Shown: positions 15,200-22,440 of the stretch, one piece after another
Numbering within the stretch: the stretch's first letter is position 1
Layout: each line of letters begins with the position of its first letter
DNA from: JABDIP01 sp965250245
Lineage (GTDB): Bacteria; Pseudomonadota; Alphaproteobacteria; DSM-16000; Inquilinaceae
Direction of reading: 5' to 3'
Length of the DNA stretch: 64,000 nt
Assembly (NCBI GenBank): GCA_965250245.1
Contig: OZ252296.1
Span: 2,790,001 to 2,854,000 of the forward strand
Notes under the pieces: model-generated
Seen by the model: only the letters and a program-made list of their open reading frames with translations
Told to the model about the DNA's origin: nothing
The model's database searches: none
Position numbers and translations under genes: made by a program

Positions 15200-17238
15200 G
15201 GCTCCGGCGCCTCCTGCATTGCGCGCCGCGGCAATTCCATGACGAATTCGGTGAACCGGTTCGGCTCGCTGTCCACCGACATCCGGCCGCCATGGTGGTG
15301 CACGATGATATCGTGGCTCATCGACAGGCCAAGGCCGGTGCCGTGCCCGGTGGGCTTGGTGGTGAAGAAGGGCGTGAAGAGTTGCGCCCGGTATTCGGGC
15401 GGGATACCGCTGCCATTGTCACGGACCCGGATGGTGACGCTGTCGCCGTGATCCTCGGTCGTGACCCGGACCGTGGGCGCGAAGTCGCCGCCTTCGGCCT
15501 CGGCGCGCTCACGGACCGCATAGAAGGCGTTGGCCAGCAGGTTGACCAGCACCCGGGTAATCTCCTGGGGCACCAGCTCCACCTCCCCGGCGGCCTCGTC
15601 CAGTTCCTGCTCGGTCCGCGCCTGGAAGGTCGGATCGCGCGCCCGCTCGCCGTGATAGGACAGGCCGAACGCCTCCTCGACCAGCTGGTTGATCGGCGTG
15701 GCCACCCGCTCCGACAGGTCGCCGCGGGCATGCATCAGCATGGATTTGACGATCTGGTCGGCCCGCTTGCCGTGCCGGGCAATGGTCTCCATGTCGCCGC
15801 TCAGGGTCGCGACGATGTCGTCCACCTCCTCCCAGGTCTCCGCGTCCAAGAGCGCCTTGGCGGGGGCCACAACATCCGAAAGCTCGGCGACCAGTTCGTG
15901 CGAGGTCTCGGCGAAATTGTTGATGAAGTTGAGCGGGTTCTTGATCTCGTGGGCGATGCCGGCCGTCAGCTGGCCCAGCGACGCCCGTTTCTCCGCCTCG
16001 ACCAGCTCGGCCTGGGCCCGCCGCAGTTCGGCGACCGCGGCCTCGGCCCGCTCCTTGGCGGCGCGCAACTCCGCCTCGGCCTCCTCGCGCCGCGTCACAT
16101 CATGGGCGACGCCATGGATGCAGATCACCTGACCGGCTGAGTTGCGGATCGGGATGTCGAGGGTCTCCATCAGGCGGAACCCGCCATCCTTGGTGCGGAT
16201 CTCGTTCAGATAGCTCGGCAGCATCTCGCCCGCGAGCGTGCGCTCCATGAACTCGGCGAACTTCTCATTGACCGGGCTGTCCTCGGGAACGACGTCGGTG
16301 ACATGCATGCCAACCGCCTCTTCGGGCGTGAAACCCAGGACGGTCTCGATCGACGGGCTGACGAAGGTGACATAGCCCTCCCGGTCGGCTGAGTAGAAGA
16401 TGTACTCGTCCTTCAGCCCCTCGACGATGCCGCTGAAGCGCTGCTGGCCCTGATGCAGGGCCTCGCGGTCGCGCCGCTCCTCCGTGACGTCGTCAACCCA
16501 GGCCAACACCGCCGGCCCGCCTTCATAGATGAACCGGCGCAGGGACATGCGGGCCCAGAATGGCTCGCCATCCGCCCGTTTCATCTCGATCTCGTCGACA
16601 TCGACCTTCGGCTCGGTCCGCACCCTATCCAGCAGCGCATCGCGCTCTTCGTTGCTGGCGTAGTGGTCGACGCTGTTGGTGTTTAGGACGTCCTCCGGCT
16701 TCAGCCGGAACATCTCCAGCAACCGGCTGTTGGCAAAGACCAGCTGGCCGTCCGGCGGCCGGGTGATGGCGACGGCCAGCGGACAGGATTCCAGCACGTT
16801 GGTCAGCAGCAATTGCTGTGTCCTCAGCGCCTCCTCGACACGCTTTCTGTCGGTGATGTCCCGGTTGATGCCGACCAGGCCGCGGACCTTCCCCTCGTCG
16901 TCGAAGAACGGGATCTTGGTGGTGGACATCCAGACCGGCGTGCCGTCGGATGCGGTGAACTGCTCCTCCACATCGACCAGGCCAAGGCCGGATTTCAGAA
17001 GTTCGGCCTCGGCTTCAGCAAAGGTCTCGGCAACGGTCCCGGGGAGGAAGTCGAAGTCCGTCTTGCCGACCAGCTCGGCCGGTGTTTCGGCCCCCAACAG
17101 GGTCGCCGTCGCGGTGTTGCCGACCACGAAGCGTCCGTTGCAATCCTTGACGTAGACCAGGTCCGGCCAGGCTTCGAGCACCGTCCGCAGCAACGCCTCG
17201 GTATCGCCGGTGGGTCCGGTTCTTTCCGTTTGCGACAT
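15196..17238 (-). CDS. PAS-domain sensor histidine kinase
   Basis: The 680-residue protein has three successive PAS domains (roughly residues 20-140, 145-260 and 270-395; for example LVYVKDCNGRFVVGN and EYIFYSADREGYVTF), a coiled coil rich in Ala/Glu/Arg, the phosphoacceptor box GIAHEIKNPLNFINNF and an ATP-binding domain with LLANAFYAV (N box), DNGSGIPPE and GTGLGLSMS. No transmembrane segment is seen, so it senses a cytoplasmic cue such as redox, light or a small ligand. GAGGT lies 7 bases ahead of ATG 17238. It leads the overlapping trio with the receiver and receiver-cyclase and follows the TolB/TPR cyclase-like gene by 44 bases. Confidence 0.93.
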   Translation of the reverse strand: MSQTERTGPTGDTEALLRTVLEAWPDLVYVKDCNGRFVVGNTATATLLGAETPAELVGKTDFDFLPGTVAETFAEAEAELLKSGLGLVDVEEQFTASDGTPVWMSTTKIPFFDDEGKVRGLVGINRDITDRKRVEEALRTQQLLLTNVLESCPLAVAITRPPDGQLVFANSRLLEMFRLKPEDVLNTNSVDHYASNEERDALLDRVRTEPKVDVDEIEMKRADGEPFWARMSLRRFIYEGGPAVLAWVDDVTEERRDREALHQGQQRFSGIVEGLKDEYIFYSADREGYVTFVSPSIETVLGFTPEEAVGMHVTDVVPEDSPVNEKFAEFMERTLAGEMLPSYLNEIRTKDGGFRLMETLDIPIRNSAGQVICIHGVAHDVTRREEAEAELRAAKERAEAAVAELRRAQAELVEAEKRASLGQLTAGIAHEIKNPLNFINNFAETSHELVAELSDVVAPAKALLDAETWEEVDDIVATLSGDMETIARHGKRADQIVKSMLMHARGDLSERVATPINQLVEEAFGLSYHGERARDPTFQARTEQELDEAAGEVELVPQEITRVLVNLLANAFYAVRERAEAEGGDFAPTVRVTTEDHGDSVTIRVRDNGSGIPPEYRAQLFTPFFTTKPTGHGTGLGLSMSHDIIVHHHGGRMSVDSEPNRFTEFVMELPRRAMQEAPEP

Positions 17239-17282
17239 CGGGGGCACCTCGCTGCAATCCTGATCGTTCCGACCCGGGCTCG

Positions 17283-19052
17283 TCAAACGGGCTCGGCTTC
17301 GGTGTCCAGCCCGGCCCGGCGCAGGCCGTCCAGGAAATAGAGATCGTCGGCCGGATCCCGGTACATGGGCCTCAGCGCCCAGCGGGTCGCGAAACCCGGA
17401 TCCAGGCGCTCGCATTCCGCCAGCGCCGAATGGGCTTCGCCGGCCCGCCCGATATGGCCAAAGGCCGCCGCCAGCACCAGATGGGCCAGAGGATAATCCA
17501 CCCGGCGTCGCACCGCCGTCTCGGCCCACCGAACCGCCGGCTCCGGCGTCCGCGCATTGAGATGCGCCCGGGCCAGCATGGTGATGACGAAGTGGATGCG
17601 CGGATCCTGCGGGTTCAGTTTGATGGAGCGCTCCAGATTTGCGATGCCGTCGACGGGCCGCCCGGCAAAGCTCTGGGCCATGCCGAGCCCAGAGAACGCG
17701 ATGGCGTTGCTGGGATTGAGCTCGACCGCCCGCTCGCCGGCGGCGATGGCGAGCTTGAACTGACGGTCCCAGATCAGGCCGAAGCAAAGCACGCAATGGG
17801 CGTCGGAGCTGGTCTCGTCGAGGCTCACCGCATGGCGCGCGGCGGCCAGAAGCTCATCGATGGTGCCGTCGCGGCTATCGGCGACCTCGAACCAAAGATC
17901 CCGGTGCAGGCTGTAGGCAAGCCCGGCATGGGCCGGCGCATAGCCGGGATCGCGCGCGATGGCCTTCTCGAACTGTTCCCGCGCCCGCCGGTTGCCCTCG
18001 GGCGTAAAGGCATCCAGCAGCGCCCGGCCCCGCCGGCACAAAGCCCAGGCTGTCAAATCTTTTGGTCGGGCCTGCTCGGCGCGAGCCGGGTCCACCGCCG
18101 AATGGGGAGCGATCGTTCCGACGACCCGGCGGGCGATCTCCTCCGGCAGGGTGAGGATGTCATGGGCGCGGCGGTCGAACCTCTCGCGCCAGCACCGGTC
18201 GTCGGTCGCGGCGTCGACCAGCTCGGCGCACACCGTGATGTGGGCGCCGTCGGCATGGACGCTCCCGCCAAGCACGTAACGCGCCCCAAGATCGCGGGCG
18301 ACCGCCCGGGCATCGGGCGACTTGCCCTTGTAGGCGAAGGTCGAACCCTGGGCGATCACCGGAAAGCCACGGAACGCGGCCAGTGCGGCGATGACATCCT
18401 CGGCAATGCCGTCGACCAGCAGCTCGTCCTTGGCATGCCCGAGCCGGTTCTCGAACGGCAGGACCGCGACCGCGGGCCGAGTGTCGGCAGCGCTGTCGCT
18501 CAGCCGGGCCGCCGGCACCGGCCCGGCGTCGCTCAGGGTGACGCGATAGGCGGGCAGCGGTACCGCGCCATCTCCCAGGCCGGCCTCGCCAAGCTCCTCG
18601 AAGGCAAATTCCGACCCGGCGGCGACGTTCCGATAGACCGCTTCCGAGACACAGATGCCGCCGGGATCCGCGAGTCGCTCGAGCCCGAAGGCGACATCCG
18701 TGCGGTCGCCCGGGACCGCCGCGCCATTGACCGGCACCCCGTCGAGATGCAGGCCGAAGCGCAGCTGCAACTGCCGCTCCGCCGGAACGCCGGTGTTCAC
18801 GTCGCGCAGGAATTGCTGGACTTCGACAGCGCAGCGCAGCGCGTCCAGCACGCTGGCGAACGCGAATGCCAGGCCGTCGCCGGCGGTCTCGATCGGACGC
18901 CCCTGGTAGTCGCCCGCGACGTCGTGGATGTAGTCCCGGCTGGCGGCCCAGTTCTGGGCCGTCTGTTCCTCGTCCTGGCCGGCAAGCCGCCGGTAGCCGG
19001 CCACATCGCCGGCCAGGATCGCAACCAGTGTCCGTTTCGTGTCTTGCAGCAT
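17283..19052 (-). CDS. degenerate class III cyclase / TolB-like / TPR protein
   Basis: The 589-residue protein starts with a class III cyclase homology domain. Metal Asp16 (LAGDVAGY) and Asp59 (TAGDG) are kept. The base-specifying Lys is Glu55, and in the usual VNxAxRLE motif the Asn is Asp119 and the Arg is Gly123 (TDVAFGLE). Catalysis is therefore doubtful. A TolB-like domain follows (VAVLPFENRLGHAKDELLVD, about residues 190-320), then TPR repeats to the end (for example VELNPSNAIAFSGLG). AAGG precedes ATG 19052; upstream in-frame starts lack ribosome sites. A site GTGACTCACCGTTAC lies 64 bases upstream. The gene may be cotranscribed with the downstream kinase (44-base gap). It may act as a nucleotide-binding or protein-interaction sensor rather than an enzyme. 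Confidence 0.8.
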   Translation of the reverse strand: MLQDTKRTLVAILAGDVAGYRRLAGQDEEQTAQNWAASRDYIHDVAGDYQGRPIETAGDGLAFAFASVLDALRCAVEVQQFLRDVNTGVPAERQLQLRFGLHLDGVPVNGAAVPGDRTDVAFGLERLADPGGICVSEAVYRNVAAGSEFAFEELGEAGLGDGAVPLPAYRVTLSDAGPVPAARLSDSAADTRPAVAVLPFENRLGHAKDELLVDGIAEDVIAALAAFRGFPVIAQGSTFAYKGKSPDARAVARDLGARYVLGGSVHADGAHITVCAELVDAATDDRCWRERFDRRAHDILTLPEEIARRVVGTIAPHSAVDPARAEQARPKDLTAWALCRRGRALLDAFTPEGNRRAREQFEKAIARDPGYAPAHAGLAYSLHRDLWFEVADSRDGTIDELLAAARHAVSLDETSSDAHCVLCFGLIWDRQFKLAIAAGERAVELNPSNAIAFSGLGMAQSFAGRPVDGIANLERSIKLNPQDPRIHFVITMLARAHLNARTPEPAVRWAETAVRRRVDYPLAHLVLAAAFGHIGRAGEAHSALAECERLDPGFATRWALRPMYRDPADDLYFLDGLRRAGLDTEAEPV

Positions 19053-19115
19053 GGCCTTCGCATTCGCGTTGGTTCGCTGCTCAATGTGTCGGGACTCGTC
19101 TTCTAATACGAGGCT

Positions 19116-19135
19116 GTAACGGTGAGTCACGTAAG
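19116..19135. promoter_or_regulatory. GTGAC-N5-GTTAC site upstream of cyclase-like/TPR gene
   Basis: Read in the direction of the gene at 17283-19052, this is GTGACTCACCGTTAC, beginning about 78 bases before the start codon, extended on the upstream side by CTTAC. It matches 14 of 15 bases of the site at 20970-20984, which lies in the opposite orientation relative to its minus-strand gene. The spacing of ten bases between pentamers matches the GTGAC repeats near 3786. Confidence 0.55.
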
Positions 19136-19182
19136 GGGTCTGGTCGGTCTCCCAGGCCATCCGATGTGGTCGGCGGCGCGCC

Positions 19183-20850
19183 CTATCCGGCGGACTCCGG
19201 AACAGTCAGCCCGGCCTTGCGCAGCCCCTCCACGACCGCTTGCAGGAAGTCGTCCTGGAAATTCCAAGCCGTGAGGAACGCCCATGCCTGTTCGGCGAAC
19301 TCCGGCGCGATCGCGGTCAGTTCTTCGCAGGCGGCACGCGCCTCCTTGTCGCGGCCCAACTGGCCGTAGCACATCGCAAGAAGCACAAAATGCCAGAATA
19401 GGCCCGGCATCCGGAACTGCTTGGCTTCGGCCAGGGCCGCCTCATACTCGCCCTTGTGATAGTGGTCCAGAACAGCGGCCCCATGGAACCAGCCGGGGTG
19501 CGTCGGGCTCAAGGCGATCGCCTTGTCGGCCAATTCCCTGCCGCGCTCCCATTCCCCGATGCAGCACAGCCTGATTCCAAAGTCCGACAACATATCGGCG
19601 TGGTTCGGATTGAGCGCGATGGCGCGGGTTCCGGCCGCGTCGAACTCGTCCAGTTCGCGCCGGTGGAAATGCGCGTTGGACAGGATGTGATAGGCCATCG
19701 AGTTCTCGGGATCGAGCATCACCGCGCGCTGCGCAGCCTCCAGGGCGCGATCAAACGGGTCGCTTTCCGGCCGCGGGTTGTACCCGAAGACCCGTTCCTC
19801 CATGTAGGTCTCGGCAAGCGCCGCCCAGGCGCTGGCATAGCCCGGATCCAACTCGACGGCCCGTTCGAGCGCGGCGCGCACTGAATCGTGCAGCTCCAAG
19901 GACGGGTGGACCCAGTATTCGTAGAAGCGCAGGACGGCATCATAGGCGTCCAGATGCTGCGGTGCCTTGCCCTTGGAGAGCCGCGCGCCGGCCCGCGCGA
20001 TGATGCCGTAGGGTTGCCCCACCGCGGCGACGATGTGGTCCGATATGTCGTCCTGAACGTCGAATATGTTCTGCGCGGACAGGTCGCGATCATAGGTATC
20101 CGAGAACAGATGCATGCCGTCGGCCGCGTCGACCAGTTGGCCGGTCACCCGGATCATGTCGCCCGCCCTGCGGACGCTGCCTTCCAGGACGTAGCTCACG
20201 CCAAGGTCCCGCCCGACATCCCGGACATCGACGGGTTGCCCCTTGTACTTGAAGGTCGAGTGGCGGGCGATGACCCGCAGGTCGGGGAACCGGGTCAGGG
20301 CGTTGATGATTTCCTCGGTGATGCCGTCGGCAAGGAATTCCTGGCTCGAATCGCCACTCAGATTCTCGAACGGCAGGACCGCGATCGACGGCCCCTTGGG
20401 ATACTCCAGCGCGATGTCGCCTGGCGCATCGTTTGCCTGCGGCGCCCTGGCTGGCGCGGGTTCGGCCTGTGCCTGCGCCGGCCGGAACAGCGGCACGTAA
20501 CTGCCCTTGGGCAGGTCGATCCGCACCGGGTCCTCACGGCCATCGGTCAGGTAATAGCGCTCCAGCCGCCGGCGCAGGCGGCCGGCCTCGACCCGCACGA
20601 TGGTGTTGGTCTGGGGATCGAAGGATTCGTCGCGATCGAAGACGGTGGTGGCGATGGTGTATTCCTTCAGCCGGTCCGACCGGCCGGCCAGGGTCTCTTC
20701 CACCACGAAGCTGAGGAACGCGTTGATGCGCCCGGACTGGGCGAAATCGGCGCTGTTGAGGATCTGTCCGAGCTGCACCCGAACGGCGCTTTCCGACGGC
20801 GCCGTGTCGGCGGCGTGCTGATCCCCGGAGGATCCGTCCGGGCGGACCAT
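19183..20850 (-). CDS. soluble winged-helix / TolB-like / TPR regulator (paralogue 2)
   Basis: The 555-residue protein has the same three-part plan as the gene at 3848: an N-terminal winged-helix-like domain (EYTIATTVFDRDESFDPQTN, then VRVEAGRLRRRLERYY and VRIDLPKGSYVPLF), a TolB-like domain (IAVLPFENLSGDSSQEFLAD) and a TPR half (AVELDPGYASAWAALAETY and following). The start at 20850 is fixed by GGGAGG about 6 bases upstream. The protein is soluble. It is divergent from the lipoprotein/RND operon, and the intergenic region carries GTGACTCACCGTAAC and the palindrome CTAACCAAAAGGTTAG. It is probably the regulator of that operon and of itself; this is inference from context. Confidence 0.82.
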   Translation of the reverse strand: MVRPDGSSGDQHAADTAPSESAVRVQLGQILNSADFAQSGRINAFLSFVVEETLAGRSDRLKEYTIATTVFDRDESFDPQTNTIVRVEAGRLRRRLERYYLTDGREDPVRIDLPKGSYVPLFRPAQAQAEPAPARAPQANDAPGDIALEYPKGPSIAVLPFENLSGDSSQEFLADGITEEIINALTRFPDLRVIARHSTFKYKGQPVDVRDVGRDLGVSYVLEGSVRRAGDMIRVTGQLVDAADGMHLFSDTYDRDLSAQNIFDVQDDISDHIVAAVGQPYGIIARAGARLSKGKAPQHLDAYDAVLRFYEYWVHPSLELHDSVRAALERAVELDPGYASAWAALAETYMEERVFGYNPRPESDPFDRALEAAQRAVMLDPENSMAYHILSNAHFHRRELDEFDAAGTRAIALNPNHADMLSDFGIRLCCIGEWERGRELADKAIALSPTHPGWFHGAAVLDHYHKGEYEAALAEAKQFRMPGLFWHFVLLAMCYGQLGRDKEARAACEELTAIAPEFAEQAWAFLTAWNFQDDFLQAVVEGLRKAGLTVPESAG

Positions 20851-20924
20851 AACTGCCTCCCATCGACCGCCGGCCCGGGTCCGCGACATGCCGCAACGGT
20901 CCCGGCGGTCGTACAAACTCCCAC

Positions 20925-20940
20925 CTAACCAAAAGGTTAG
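20925..20940. promoter_or_regulatory. inverted repeat CTAACC-AAAA-GGTTAG
   Basis: A perfect 6-base inverted repeat with a 4-base spacer lies 75-90 bases upstream of the regulator start at 20850, within the region shared with the divergent RND operon. It is operator-like and different in sequence from the GTGAC motif 30 bases away, so a second regulator may act here. Confidence 0.45.
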
Positions 20941-20969
20941 CAGTCGATCGACCGGCTGTCGACGCGCGG

Positions 20970-20984
20970 GTGACTCACCGTAAC
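20970..20984. promoter_or_regulatory. GTGACTCACCGTAAC site in regulator/RND divergent region
   Basis: The 15-base sequence on the plus strand matches 14 of 15 bases of the site upstream of the 19052 gene and shares the GTGAC-N5-GTNAC layout of the cluster at 3786-3805. It lies 120 bases upstream of the regulator start (20850) and 110 bases upstream of the small lipoprotein start (21095), so it could serve either promoter. Confidence 0.55.
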
Positions 20985-21094
20985 AAACTGCTGTCCGCCA
21001 GCCTCCGGCGCCAAATTGCCTCCACGACACAGCGACGAAGCACCGCCGGACGTCCCGGCGCCGCCGGCTGCATCGGAACGAGGAGGCACATGCC

Positions 21095-21268
21095 ATGCGC
21101 GGAATCATGACCCTGATCGCGATCTACGGACTGGTCGCGCTGATGCTCCTCTCCGGATGCTCCAACGGCCGATGGGTCATGCACGACCTCAGCAGCGTCT
21201 CCTTCCAGTTTGACGGCCCGACCACGCTCGCGACGCCTGCGCGCGCGTCGTCTGCGGCCACCCGATGA
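21095..21268 (+). CDS. small lipoprotein, first gene of RND operon
   Basis: The 57-residue product begins MRGIMTLIAIYGLVALML, followed by the lipobox LLSGC with Cys22, so it should be lipid-modified and periplasm-facing with only about 35 mature residues. AGGAGG lies 9 bases ahead of the ATG; a nearer out-of-frame ATG at 21090 opens only seven codons. The stop TGA overlaps an in-frame ATG of the next gene (ATGA at 21265), which supports translation of this small frame and coupling to the adaptor. I do not recognise the family. A small envelope partner of the pump, comparable in position only to other small lipoproteins of efflux operons, is a reasonable guess. Confidence 0.7.
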   Translation: MRGIMTLIAIYGLVALMLLSGCSNGRWVMHDLSSVSFQFDGPTTLATPARASSAATR

Positions 21269-21297
21269 CCATCCGACTGCCCAGAGGACCTGAGACC

Positions 21298-22437
21298 ATG
21301 AACACGAACCTCCGATTCCCCCGTTCCATTCCCGGCGCCGTTCGCGCCGCCGGTCTGGCGCTGCTGGTCCTGCTACCGAGCGCCTGCGACGACCCGGTGC
21401 CGGTCGACAAGAACGTCGTGCGGTCGATCAAATGGGCGACGCTCGATCAGGGCGTCGCGGCCCAGGAGCGCCGCATTGCCGGCATCGTCCAGCCGGTCGA
21501 TGTCACCCAGCTCAGCTTCGAGGTCAGCGGCCGGGTGCAGACCCTGCATGTCCGCCTGGGCGACCGGGTGAAGGCCGGCGAGGTGATCGCCGAGCTGGAC
21601 CGCGAGCCCTACCTGCTGCAGGTCCGCCACGCCGAGGCCGAGGTCGCCGCGGCCAACGCGATCTACATGGAGGAACGCCGCAACCTGGAGCGCCAGCGCA
21701 TCCTGTTCCGGGACGGCTGGATCGCCCAGGCGCGCCTCGACAGCGCCGTCGCCGGACATGACGCGGCCGAGAGCCAGGTCGGCGCCCGCAGCGCAAGTCT
21801 GGACCTGCGCCAGCGTGACTTGGGGCTGACCCTACTGCGCGCGCCGTTCGACGGCGTCATCACCGCCAAGGCGATCGAGGCCTTCGAGGAGGTGGCCAAC
21901 GGCCAGCCGATCTTCGAGCTGAGCGGCGAGCGCGACATGAAGGTCACGCTGCGGGTGCCGCCGACCCTGATCAACCAGATCCATCAGGGCCAGAGTGTCT
22001 CGGTCCGCTTCCCCAGCGACGTGACCCTGGAGCTGGCAGGAACCGTCACCGAGATCGGCGCCCGTGCAGCCGAAGCCAATGCCTTCCCGGTGACCGTCGT
22101 GCTCGACGAGACGTCGGAGCGGCTGCGCGCCGGCATGTCGGCGGAGGTCGCCTTCGCCTTCGACAACGCCACACAGGTGGCCGACAGCCTGATGGTGCCG
22201 ATGAACGCCATCCTGTCGGGCGACGGTCAGGACTACCACGTCTTCCGCTACGACGCGGGCACCTCGACCGTGCGCCGGGTGCCGGTGGAGATCGAGGATC
22301 TGCACGAGAACGAAGTCCAGATCGCAGGCGACCTGACCGCCGGCGACATCATCGCGACCGCCGGTGTCGAGTTCCTGGCCGACGGCCAGGAGGTGCGGCT
22401 GATGGGCCGCGAGATGCCCTATGGCGAAGGAGCCTGA
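21298..22437 (+). CDS. RND efflux periplasmic adaptor (membrane fusion lipoprotein)
   Basis: The 379-residue protein has a lipoprotein signal (LALLVLLPSAC, Cys30 with this start), the lipoyl-like half-motifs QLSFEVSGRVQTLHVRLGDR and TLLRAPFDGVITAK flanking a helical hairpin (residues about 95-150), and a beta-barrel domain. It links the inner-membrane pump to an outer-membrane channel. ATG 21298 has AGAGGA 9 bases upstream; ATG 21265, overlapping the lipoprotein stop, is an in-frame alternative adding 11 residues. The pump gene follows after 3 bases. No TolC-type gene is in the window, so the channel must come from elsewhere. Confidence 0.92.
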   Translation: MNTNLRFPRSIPGAVRAAGLALLVLLPSACDDPVPVDKNVVRSIKWATLDQGVAAQERRIAGIVQPVDVTQLSFEVSGRVQTLHVRLGDRVKAGEVIAELDREPYLLQVRHAEAEVAAANAIYMEERRNLERQRILFRDGWIAQARLDSAVAGHDAAESQVGARSASLDLRQRDLGLTLLRAPFDGVITAKAIEAFEEVANGQPIFELSGERDMKVTLRVPPTLINQIHQGQSVSVRFPSDVTLELAGTVTEIGARAAEANAFPVTVVLDETSERLRAGMSAEVAFAFDNATQVADSLMVPMNAILSGDGQDYHVFRYDAGTSTVRRVPVEIEDLHENEVQIAGDLTAGDIIATAGVEFLADGQEVRLMGREMPYGEGA

Positions 22438-22440
22438 CCG

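Noticed and set aside
20600..21108. Longer start for the regulator at 19183-20850, up to 21108
   Set aside because: The extra 86 residues cross the shared motif region, are Arg/Cys-rich and lack a ribosome site; GGGAGG directly precedes ATG 20850.
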